This document shows positions 25,076-32,218 of a DNA stretch of 32,218 bases, one piece after another. The position numbers were made by a program, and so were the translations under genes. The stretch lies in NCBI GenBank assembly GCA_019114305.1, contig DXFU01000007.1, positions 1 through 32,218 of the forward strand. The letters run 5' to 3'. Source of the DNA: Candidatus Hungatella pullicola (GTDB lineage: Bacteria; Bacillota; Clostridia; Lachnospirales; Lachnospiraceae). Positions within the stretch are counted from its first letter, which is position 1. Every line of letters starts with the position of its first letter. The notes beneath the pieces were generated by a model, which was given only the letters and a program-made list of their open reading frames with translations, had not been told where the DNA came from and did not search any database.

Positions 25076-27012
25076 TATACAATCCTCTTAAATTTCTTTT
25101 CCAACTCGTTTTTACTCATAGCAATAATAGTAGGCCGTCCGTGAGGACAGGCATAAGGATTTTCCAGCAAAAGAAGCTGGTCAATCAGCTCATTTGCTTC
25201 TGCAAAGGAAAGCTGGTGTCCCCCCTTCACCGCCGCTTTACATGACATGGAAGCAACTCTCTCCCGTATCAGATCTGGTCTGGCAATCCCAGTATCATCG
25301 GAAAGTCCGTCAATCATCTCAATTAACAGATCCCTTTTTGCAATAGAAAAAAGATTGTCAGGAATTCCGCGGACAGCATATTCCCTGCCCCCAAAATGTT
25401 CAATCTCAAATCCCATATCTGCGAAATACTTCATATGCTGTGTAAGCAGAAGCTCCTGGTTCATATTCAAAGTCAGAATAATAGGAGGATCCACCATCTG
25501 AGAAGTGTATTCCCTGTTTTTTAAACTGGCCATTGTTTTCTCATACAGGACCTTTTCGTGGGCGGCATGCTGATCTATAATATAAAGCTGATCGTTAAAT
25601 TCCACCAGCCAGTAGGTATCAAACACCTGGCCAATAAGCTTATGTCTTGCTCTTGACTTAGGCTCAAGCAATTTTTCCTGAAAAAGAGTCATCTGCTGGC
25701 TTTCCTGCAGAGCCTGGCTTTCTTTTACCCACTGCTGTTCCAGCTGGTTTTGTTCAGCCAGAAAACTATTTTTAAGGGAAATCGGTTCTGTTTTAGGATT
25801 TTTATTCTCCTTCAAAGTCTGAGAGAAAGCAAATTTAGGGGCTGAAAAAGACTGAGCAGCTGTTTTTCCCTCTAATCCTTCCTGCCCCCTTTCTTCCTTC
25901 TCCCGCTGGTCCTGTATGGCAGTCTGCTGCCTTCGCACCTCAAAAGGCTCCATAACAGGATCGTTTTCTTTTGGAAGGAATTCTTTCTTTTCATCCTTTC
26001 CCGGCTGCACCTGCGGGATCAGCTCTTTGCAGGCCAAAGCTTGAGACACAGCTCTGTATACCAGCTGATACACCATTTCGCCATCCCGAAACCGGAGTTC
26101 CATTTTAGTGGGATGAACATTAACATCTAAAAGTTTAGAATCAATAGTAAAATGCAGCATGGTAAAGGGGTAACGGTGCTGCATCATATAAGGCTTAAAC
26201 GCCTCTTCAATTGCCTTGGATACAATATTGCTTCGAATATATCTTCCATTGATGAAATAATTCTCAAAGCTGCGATTGCCTCTGGAGACAACCGGCTTCC
26301 CCACAAATCCTCTCACAGAAGCTTCCTTTCCTGATTCGCCCACTTCAAGAAGATTTGCAGCAGTTTCTCTGCCGTAAATCGTATAAATGATATCCTTAAG
26401 ACTATGGTTCCCGGAGGTGTGAAGCTTGGTTTGATTGTTGCTGATGAATCGTACGGATACCTCAGGATGAGACAGGGCTATCTTCTCTACCAGATCTCCA
26501 ATATGGGCTCCCTCCGTCATAGGAGTTTTTAAAAATTTTTTTCTGGCAGGCGTATTGTAAAACAAATTTCTCACCAGAAAGGTCGTTCCGTCTGGTGCTC
26601 CAATCTCTTCTGTTGAGTGCTCCACGCCTCCGTTGATCTGATACCTGGTTCCTGTAAAACTGTCGCTTGTTTTGGTAATCAGTTCCACCTGAGCCACAGC
26701 CGCAATACTGGCAAGAGCTTCACCGCGAAACCCCAAAGAAGATACGGTAAATAAATCTTCCACAGATTTAATCTTGCTGGTTGAATGACGAAGAAAGGCT
26801 ACGGCTACTTCCTCCTTGGGAATGCCGCATCCATTATCGGTTACCCGGATAAAAGTAGTTCCTCCATCCCGAATTTCAACTGTTACAGCTGTAGCTCTGG
26901 CGTCAATAGCATTTTCCAGAAGCTCTTTTACTACGGAGGCCGGTCTTTCAATCACCTCTCCCGCCGCAATTTGATTGATGGTGCTCTGATCTAATACTGT
27001 AATATTAGCCAT
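25075..27012 (-). CDS. mutL: DNA mismatch repair protein MutL (endonuclease-type)
   Basis: MutL couples mismatch recognition by MutS to strand removal. The 645-residue product has an N-terminal GHKL ATPase domain (1 to about 330) with the Mg-binding VVKELLENAIDA, DNGCGIPKEE and GFRGEALASIAA. A poorly conserved Gln/Glu/Lys-rich linker follows (about 335-450), then a C-terminal dimerisation domain. That domain carries the endonuclease motif DQHAAHEKVLYE (about 480-491) and CPHGRPT (about 620), so this is the nicking type found in bacteria lacking MutH. It starts twelve bases after mutS. Confidence 0.97.
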   Translation of the reverse strand: MANITVLDQSTINQIAAGEVIERPASVVKELLENAIDARATAVTVEIRDGGTTFIRVTDNGCGIPKEEVAVAFLRHSTSKIKSVEDLFTVSSLGFRGEALASIAAVAQVELITKTSDSFTGTRYQINGGVEHSTEEIGAPDGTTFLVRNLFYNTPARKKFLKTPMTEGAHIGDLVEKIALSHPEVSVRFISNNQTKLHTSGNHSLKDIIYTIYGRETAANLLEVGESGKEASVRGFVGKPVVSRGNRSFENYFINGRYIRSNIVSKAIEEAFKPYMMQHRYPFTMLHFTIDSKLLDVNVHPTKMELRFRDGEMVYQLVYRAVSQALACKELIPQVQPGKDEKKEFLPKENDPVMEPFEVRRQQTAIQDQREKEERGQEGLEGKTAAQSFSAPKFAFSQTLKENKNPKTEPISLKNSFLAEQNQLEQQWVKESQALQESQQMTLFQEKLLEPKSRARHKLIGQVFDTYWLVEFNDQLYIIDQHAAHEKVLYEKTMASLKNREYTSQMVDPPIILTLNMNQELLLTQHMKYFADMGFEIEHFGGREYAVRGIPDNLFSIAKRDLLIEMIDGLSDDTGIARPDLIRERVASMSCKAAVKGGHQLSFAEANELIDQLLLLENPYACPHGRPTIIAMSKNELEKKFKRIV

Positions 27013-27024
27013 AATCCACCTCCT

Positions 27025-29682
27025 TTATTTCTGCTGCCAACGATTCTTCAGTTTGGTCTGCAGCCGATACAATGTATTCAAGGCATCAATTGGCGTCATA
27101 TTTCCCAGTTCCAGTTCTCCCAGTTCCCTGATAATATCATCATCTTTTACTGTGTCAAAAAGTGACAGCTGCTGTAAATCTACTTCATCGGGCATAGGGA
27201 CGGCCTTTCTCTGGGAAGCCGGACCTGCCTGGGCAATCTCCTTTGCCCGTACAGTAATATCCGCATCTGACAGTTCTGTCAAAAGCTCCTTTGCTCTTCG
27301 GATTACCGAGTCAGGAACACCGGCCAGCTTTGCCACTTGAACGCCGTAGCTTTTATCTGCTCCGCCTTTTACAATTTTTCGAAGGAAGACAATGTCATCT
27401 CCCTGCTCCTTAACCGCAATGCAGTAATTGTTCACGCCATTAATTGTGCCTTCCAGCTCGGTCAGCTCATGGTAATGAGTGGCAAATAAGGTTTTAGCGC
27501 CCAAAAGCTTTGGATTGCTGATATGTTCCACCACTGCCCAGGCAATGCTCAATCCGTCAAAGGTACTGGTTCCTCTTCCTATCTCATCCAGAACAATCAG
27601 GGAATTTTTTGTGGCGTTGCGCAGAATATTGGCCACCTCAGTCATTTCAACCATAAAAGTACTCTGACCGGAGGCAAGATCGTCGGAAGCTCCTACCCTG
27701 GTAAAAATTCTGTCACAGATACCAATGTTCGCTTCACTGGCAGGAACAAAACTTCCGATCTGAGCCATCAGCACAATCAAAGCAGTCTGCCGCATATAAG
27801 TAGATTTTCCTGCCATATTGGGGCCGGTAATAATGGAAAGCCTGTTTTTTCCGTTGTCCAGATAGGTATCATTGGCCACAAAAAGGTCATCCCTCATCAT
27901 TTTTTCTACCACAGGATGACGGCCGTTTTTAATATCAATCAGTCCTTTTTCGTTGATAGATGGCCTTACATAATTATTTCTGGAAGCAACAGAGGACAGA
28001 GATGCAAAAACATCTATTTCTGCCACAGCCCTGGCAGTTTTCTGGATGCGCAGCACCTGACTGGCGATCTCGTCTCGTACCTGACAAAACAGATCATACT
28101 CCAGAGAAAACAACTTGTCCTCCGCTCCCAAAATAATATTTTCCAACTCTTTCAGCTTATCTGTGGTAAAACGTTCTGCATTGGCAAGGGTCTGCTTTCG
28201 GATAAAATAATCTGGAACCATATCAGTAAAGGATTTTGTTACCTCAAAATAATAGCCGAATACTTTGTTAAACTTAATTTTCAGGTTTTTAATCCCCGTT
28301 TTTTCCTTTTCCTCTGTTTCCAGTTTGGCCAGCCAGTCCTTTCCTTCTGTCTTGGCACTTCGCAGCCTGTCTGTCTCTTCATCAAAGCCTTCCCGGATAA
28401 TGCCTCCGTCTCTGACAGAAACAGGTGGATCTTCTACAATGGCCCGTCCGATGAGATCCGCCACATCTTCCAGCGGATCCATAGCTTCCCAGATTTCCTT
28501 CATTTCCTGAGTTTCAAATTCTCCCAGAATATTTTTAATGTGGGGAATCATATCCAAAGAGTTTTTAAAGGCGATTAAATCTCTGGGATTGGCAGTTTTA
28601 TAGCTGATCCGGCCAATAAGGCGCTCCAGATCATATACAGGATTTAAGTACTCGCAGATTTCCTCACGGGAAATATAATTATTGTTAAGCTCCTCTATGG
28701 CATCCTGTCTTTTTAAAATATGGTCTTTGTGAATCAAAGGCTGCTCTACCCATGTTCTTAAAAGCCTTGCTCCCATAGCAGTCTTGGTTCTGTCCAGCAC
28801 CCACAAAAGGCTTCCTCTCTTCTGCTTCTCCCTTAAAGTTTCCAAAAGCTCCAGATTTCGTCTGGTAGATGTGTCAATTACCATATATTGTCCAGTAGAA
28901 TAGGGAGTGATTGTTGTCATATGAGACAAAGTGCTTTTCTGAGTTTCGTACATGTACTCCATGACCGAACCGGCCGCAATCACACCTGTATCATAATCTC
29001 CCAGGCCCAGGCCTTCCAGAGAACCTACTTTAAAATGTTCCTTGAGGATTTTCCGACAGGAGTCATCAGAAAAATAATGGCTGTCAACGGCCGATATGAC
29101 AGTATGATACCGGTTTTTGATCTCCTCTACATCTACCCCTGACATATAAAAAGCATCGTTGCAGATGATTTCCGATGGGGTGAATTTGTTAATCTCATCA
29201 GACAGTTCTCTCTCTGAGCCAACTTCTGTTACAAGAAAATCCCCCGTGGTAATATCAGCTACCGCAATGCCGAAAGTATCTCCCACATAAACAATACCCA
29301 TAAGGTAATTATTTTTCGTCTCATCCAGAGCCTGAGCACTGGTAATGGTTCCCGGAGTCACCACCCGTATTACTTCACGTTTTACCAGGCCTTTTGCCAG
29401 CTTCGGATCCTCCATCTGCTCCGCAATGGCCACTTTATAGCCTTTCTGCACCAGACGGTACAGATAATTGTCCACAGCATGGAAGGGGACGCCGCACATA
29501 GGCGCCCTTTCCTCCAGTCCGCACTCTTTTCCAGTCAGGGTCAGCTCCAGTTCTCTGGAAACAGTAATGGCGTCATCAAAAAACATTTCATAAAAATCTC
29601 CCAGCCTGTAAAAAAGGATACAGTCAGGATATTGTTTTTTCGTCTCTAAATAATGGGTCATCATTGGTGATAATCCAGCCAC
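27025..29682 (-). CDS. mutS: DNA mismatch recognition protein MutS
   Basis: MutS recognises mispaired bases and recruits MutL. The 885-residue product has the mismatch-reading Phe-X-Glu motif (Phe30-Tyr-Glu32 in RLGDFYEMF) in domain I and long lever and clamp helices. The C-terminal ATPase carries Walker A GPNMAGKST (about 619-627), Walker B LIVLDEIGRGTS (about 695) and the following ATHYHELTELE. The last 80 residues form a linker and a tail for tetramer/partner contact (PIDALNTLYRLQ). Length and order (miaB-mutS-mutL) are standard. Confidence 0.98.
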   Translation of the reverse strand: MAGLSPMMTHYLETKKQYPDCILFYRLGDFYEMFFDDAITVSRELELTLTGKECGLEERAPMCGVPFHAVDNYLYRLVQKGYKVAIAEQMEDPKLAKGLVKREVIRVVTPGTITSAQALDETKNNYLMGIVYVGDTFGIAVADITTGDFLVTEVGSERELSDEINKFTPSEIICNDAFYMSGVDVEEIKNRYHTVISAVDSHYFSDDSCRKILKEHFKVGSLEGLGLGDYDTGVIAAGSVMEYMYETQKSTLSHMTTITPYSTGQYMVIDTSTRRNLELLETLREKQKRGSLLWVLDRTKTAMGARLLRTWVEQPLIHKDHILKRQDAIEELNNNYISREEICEYLNPVYDLERLIGRISYKTANPRDLIAFKNSLDMIPHIKNILGEFETQEMKEIWEAMDPLEDVADLIGRAIVEDPPVSVRDGGIIREGFDEETDRLRSAKTEGKDWLAKLETEEKEKTGIKNLKIKFNKVFGYYFEVTKSFTDMVPDYFIRKQTLANAERFTTDKLKELENIILGAEDKLFSLEYDLFCQVRDEIASQVLRIQKTARAVAEIDVFASLSSVASRNNYVRPSINEKGLIDIKNGRHPVVEKMMRDDLFVANDTYLDNGKNRLSIITGPNMAGKSTYMRQTALIVLMAQIGSFVPASEANIGICDRIFTRVGASDDLASGQSTFMVEMTEVANILRNATKNSLIVLDEIGRGTSTFDGLSIAWAVVEHISNPKLLGAKTLFATHYHELTELEGTINGVNNYCIAVKEQGDDIVFLRKIVKGGADKSYGVQVAKLAGVPDSVIRRAKELLTELSDADITVRAKEIAQAGPASQRKAVPMPDEVDLQQLSLFDTVKDDDIIRELGELELGNMTPIDALNTLYRLQTKLKNRWQQK

Positions 29683-29705
29683 GTTTTTTCCTCTTTTCTT
29701 CTGTC

Positions 29706-31223
29706 TTAGGATAAGGTTCCCATATAGTAAAATCCTCTGGACTCTTCCAGATAAACAGTTACCAGGGTTCCGATGAGGGAAGGATCTCCCTTAAAATGCA
29801 CAATGGTGTTGTTGCTCAGTCTTCCAGAAAGCCAGCCTTCCTCATGGGAATCAATCTCTTCTGCTAAAACCTGCTGTACCGTATGCACATCTCTGCCGCA
29901 GACTTGAGCAGAGATATTCTGAACTTCCTTTAGAAGACGATCAAACCGGTCTTTTACCACAGCCTCCGGAACCTGATTCTCCATAACAGCCGCGGGAGTT
30001 CCCGTCCTTTTAGAATAAATAAAGGTAAATGCACTGTCAAATCTCACCTGTCTTACTACATCCAGTGTATCCTCAAAGTCCTCCTCTGTTTCACCGGGAA
30101 ATCCTACAATAATATCTGTAGTCAGGGAAATATCCGGTATAGCTTTTTTGATCTTATCCGCCAGAGCAAGGAACTGTTCCTTTGTATAACGGCGGTTCAT
30201 TGCCTTCAGAATCCTGGTGCTTCCTGACTGGAGGGGCAGATGCAGATGGCGGCAGATCTTTTTGGAATCCTTCATTACTTGGATTAGTTCATCAGACAGA
30301 TCCTTTGGATGAGAGGTCATAAAACGGATTCTTTCCAGTCCCTCTATCTCTTCCACCTGCTTTAGCAGACTTGCGAAGGAAATAGGATTTTCTAAGGTTT
30401 TTCCATATGAATTTACATTCTGTCCTAAAAGCATAATCTCAACCACACCGTCAGCTACCAGACGTTTAATTTCATTGATAATATCCTGTGGATTTCTGCT
30501 TCTTTCCCGTCCGCGGACGTAAGGCACAATACAATAGCTGCAGAAATTATTGCAGCCAAACATAATATTAACCCCGGACTTAAAGGGGTATTTTCTCTCA
30601 GACGGCAGTTCCTCTACAATCTGATCTGTTCCCTTCCAGATGTCAACTACCATAGATTGCTGGATCAGTCTGTTATACCAAAGTTCTGCCAGCTTAAATA
30701 TATTATGCGTTCCAAAAATAATATCTACAAATCGGTAACTTTTCTTAATCTTGGCCACTACCTCTTCTTCCTGCATCATACAGCCGCAGAGAGCTATAGT
30801 CATATCAGGATTCTTTTTCTTCAAAGTATTGAGAACTCCGAGACGGCCGTATACTTTTAAATTAGCGTTCTCCCTTACCGTACATGTATTGTAAAGAACA
30901 AAATCAGCCTGCTCTGTGTCTGTCTCATAAAATCCACAGGCTCTGAGGACTGCATCCAATTTTTCAGAATCTCTGCTGTTCATTTGACAGCCAAAGGTCT
31001 GAATGTGAAAAGTGCCGTACCAGCCATTTTTCTCCATCATCTCCAAATTCTCTTCGCCATAGCGTTTTAATGCGGATCCTAAAGCCACATCCTGTTCAAA
31101 TTTTGCTTTTAACATGGATCTGCATATTTTTATAAAATAATACTGACGAGCTGGTTCCTCCTTTGGAGCTTCCGCCTCTATCTTTACTGAATCAAATTCA
31201 TAACTGCCTATTTTTATAATCAT
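29706..31223 (-). CDS. miaB: tRNA-2-methylthio-N6-dimethylallyladenosine synthase
   Basis: MiaB is a radical SAM enzyme adding a methylthio group to i6A37, the base made by MiaA. The start used is the ATG at 31223 (505 residues), seven bases after GGAAAGG; an ATG at 31253 in frame has no ribosome binding site. An N-terminal extension of about 70 residues precedes the methylthiotransferase domain with three cluster Cys (79, 114, 148; motifs TFGCQMNSRD, YNTCTVREN, CGCMMQEE). The radical SAM domain carries the CX3CX2C motif (224, 228, 231 in GCNNFCSYC), and a TRAM domain ends the protein. It heads the mutS-mutL-miaA group. Confidence 0.96.
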   Translation of the reverse strand: MIIKIGSYEFDSVKIEAEAPKEEPARQYYFIKICRSMLKAKFEQDVALGSALKRYGEENLEMMEKNGWYGTFHIQTFGCQMNSRDSEKLDAVLRACGFYETDTEQADFVLYNTCTVRENANLKVYGRLGVLNTLKKKNPDMTIALCGCMMQEEEVVAKIKKSYRFVDIIFGTHNIFKLAELWYNRLIQQSMVVDIWKGTDQIVEELPSERKYPFKSGVNIMFGCNNFCSYCIVPYVRGRERSRNPQDIINEIKRLVADGVVEIMLLGQNVNSYGKTLENPISFASLLKQVEEIEGLERIRFMTSHPKDLSDELIQVMKDSKKICRHLHLPLQSGSTRILKAMNRRYTKEQFLALADKIKKAIPDISLTTDIIVGFPGETEEDFEDTLDVVRQVRFDSAFTFIYSKRTGTPAAVMENQVPEAVVKDRFDRLLKEVQNISAQVCGRDVHTVQQVLAEEIDSHEEGWLSGRLSNNTIVHFKGDPSLIGTLVTVYLEESRGFYYMGTLS

Positions 31224-31280
31224 TCCTTTTCCTTTCCTGCCTTCTATGTTCATTCATAACTAGAGATTACATGTTTAAAC

Positions 31281-31309
31281 TTGATATTGGAAAATTACGA
31301 TTGTATAAT
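31281..31309 (+). promoter_or_regulatory. Promoter of the flavoprotein gene
   Basis: TTGATA (31281-31286), a 17-base spacer and TATAAT (31304-31309), a near-consensus housekeeping promoter giving a leader of about 94 bases. A second candidate, an extended -10 (TGCTATAAT at 31355-31363), lies downstream. Between them CCAATG (31320-31325) and CATTGG (31349-31354) form an inverted repeat that could be an operator. Confidence 0.7.
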
Positions 31310-31336
31310 TATATACCATCCAATGGCTAAAAGCAA
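31308..31336 (-). promoter_or_regulatory. Candidate promoter of the miaB group, overlapping the divergent one
   Basis: On the minus strand TTGCTT (31331-31336), 17 bases and TATAAT (31308-31313). Its -10 shares bases with the -10 of the plus-strand promoter, so the two would compete for RNA polymerase. The -35 keeps only TTG. Confidence 0.5.
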
Positions 31337-31409
31337 ACAAAAAATCGTCATTGGTGCTATAATGATAAGGATACATAAATCATTTACCAATCAATAGGAG
31401 GTATTGACC

Positions 31410-32027
31410 ATGAAAGTATTAATGATCAACGGAAGCCCAAAGTCTAAGGGAAATACAGCTATTGCCCTTCGTGAAATGGAATCAGTTTTTGCTCAGGAAG
31501 GAATTGAAACCGAACTTCTCCATGTTGGCAATAAGGAGATACGCGGCTGTATCGGCTGCGGTCAGTGTTTTGCAAAGGGGAAATGCGTGTTTGACGACCT
31601 GGTAAATGAAACCGCTCCAAAGTTTGAGGCCTGTGACGGCCTGGTTGTGGGAAGCCCGGTGTACTACGCCTCTGCCAACGCTACCCTGATTGCCTTCCTT
31701 ACCCGTCTGTTTTACAGCACCCACTTTGGCAAAACCATGAAGGTAGGTGCTGCCGTGGTGGCTGCCAGAAGAGGCGGATTGTCACCCACCTTTGACGAGC
31801 TGAACAAGTTCTTTACCATCAGCGGTATGCCCGTGGCCTCCAGCCAGTACTGGAACAGTATTCACGGAAGGGAGCCTGGAGAAGCCTCTCAGGATAAAGA
31901 AGGCCTTCAGACCATGAGAACTCTTGCAAAGAATATGTCATTTCTCATGAAGAGCATTGCTCTTGGAAAAGAAACGTACGGCTTGCCGGAAAAAGAACCA
32001 TTTGAGAGAACAAATTTCATTCGATAA
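31410..32027 (+). CDS. Flavodoxin-fold NAD(P)H-dependent oxidoreductase with compact Cys motif
   Basis: A 205-residue FMN-binding redox protein. The ATG at 31410 is preceded by AGGAGGT at good spacing; a TTG two codons upstream is less likely. The N-terminal strand and loop MINGSPKSKGNT (5-16) bind the FMN phosphate, and GSPVYYASANA (about 78-88) contacts the ring. Between them CIGCGQCFAKGKC (Cys47, 50, 53, 59) matches the compact CX2CX2CX5C of iron-sulfur flavoproteins, so a 4Fe-4S cluster is possible, though related oxidoreductases keep part of this motif without one. It is a single-gene unit divergent from miaB. Its substrate is not evident; a role in oxygen or quinone stress would be guesswork. 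Confidence 0.85.
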   Translation: MKVLMINGSPKSKGNTAIALREMESVFAQEGIETELLHVGNKEIRGCIGCGQCFAKGKCVFDDLVNETAPKFEACDGLVVGSPVYYASANATLIAFLTRLFYSTHFGKTMKVGAAVVAARRGGLSPTFDELNKFFTISGMPVASSQYWNSIHGREPGEASQDKEGLQTMRTLAKNMSFLMKSIALGKETYGLPEKEPFERTNFIR

Positions 32028-32141
32028 TCATCTGTTGCAGAAAAGAACGATGAACGATTATTTTATCGCTACATAGCTTGCGGATGGAAAAGGGGCTGTC
32101 CTGAAAACGTAATTCAGCGATAACCTATAAACAAGCATTCT

Positions 32142-32171
32142 AAATAAGCTCGCCTTTTGGCGGGCTTATTT
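32142..32171 (+). terminator. Hairpin terminator after the flavoprotein gene
   Basis: AAATAAGCTCGCC pairs with GGCGGGCTTATTT around a TTTT loop (13 pairs including one T-G). The A-rich 5' arm and T-rich 3' arm allow action in both directions. It lies about 115 bases after the stop codon. Confidence 0.7.
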
Positions 32172-32218
32172 CCTTCTCTTAATTATACAGTTAAAGAGAT
32201 TCATTTCGGCTGAATAAT

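Noticed and set aside
27523-28578. Long 351-codon frame opposite mutS, and a 262-codon frame opposite miaA (24269-25057)
   Set aside because: Both are antisense shadows of well-conserved genes with no family features, and have the Cys/Phe/Ile-rich composition of reversed coding sequence.
1-32218. CRISPR arrays, tRNA or rRNA genes, prophage or toxin-antitoxin modules
   Set aside because: Reading the gaps showed no spaced direct repeats, no tRNA arm motifs and no phage or toxin-like genes. The window is almost fully occupied by core genes.

Overview
The window looks like a chromosomal segment of a low- to mid-GC Gram-positive anaerobe, most likely a Lachnospiraceae/Clostridium cluster XIVa member. 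This rests on gene order (miaB-mutS-mutL-miaA-ynbB, then radC-mreC-mreD-PBP2-minC-minD-minE-rodA-mgsA), a glmS ribozyme, MinCDE with MreC/MreD, strong AGGAGG-type ribosome binding sites and TTGACA/TATAAT-type promoters. Species cannot be fixed from the sequence alone. Nearly all of it is housekeeping. I see no rRNA, tRNA, CRISPR array, prophage or intact insertion sequence.

Layout. (1) 259-3829, minus: an envelope pair, an NlpC/P60-type cell-wall hydrolase then a LytR-CpsA-Psr (LCP) ligase, ending in a hairpin terminator at 259-314. (2) 3860-6077, plus: glmS behind a near-consensus promoter and a glmS ribozyme, so amino-sugar supply is under glucosamine-6-phosphate feedback and is divergent from the wall genes. 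(3) 6187-12497, minus: an HlyD-like membrane protein, yggS, sepF, aroB, lspA and rluD, then a cytidylate-kinase-like gene and a terminator. (4) 12500-31336, minus: a very long, tightly packed series. It runs miaB-mutS-mutL-miaA-ynbB (tRNA modification and mismatch repair), a DUF4321 membrane protein, radC, mreC-mreD-PBP2 (elongation), minC-minD-minE (division site), rodA, mgsA, a DD-carboxypeptidase and a small P-loop protein, ending in a GC-rich terminator at 12500-12523. (5) 31281-32171, plus: a flavodoxin-fold iron-sulfur-type flavoprotein with its own promoter, overlapping the divergent miaB promoter, and its terminator.

The unifying theme is cell-wall growth and division: precursor supply (glmS), polymer transfer (LCP), synthesis (PBP2/RodA), trimming (carboxypeptidase, NlpC/P60) and placement (Min, SepF, MreCD), with DNA repair and tRNA-modification genes upstream.

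The least ordinary points are: mreB is absent between radC and mreC; PBP2 carries about 260 extra residues inside its transpeptidase region; MgsA has Glu at its catalytic Asp position; an HlyD-type adaptor has no transporter nearby; a 139-residue P-loop protein is of unknown function; the two neighbouring wall proteins share a GPG-x-x-L-like motif in acidic tails; and an inverted repeat lies at the -35 position before the DUF4321 gene. I did not find a convincing new multi-gene system.
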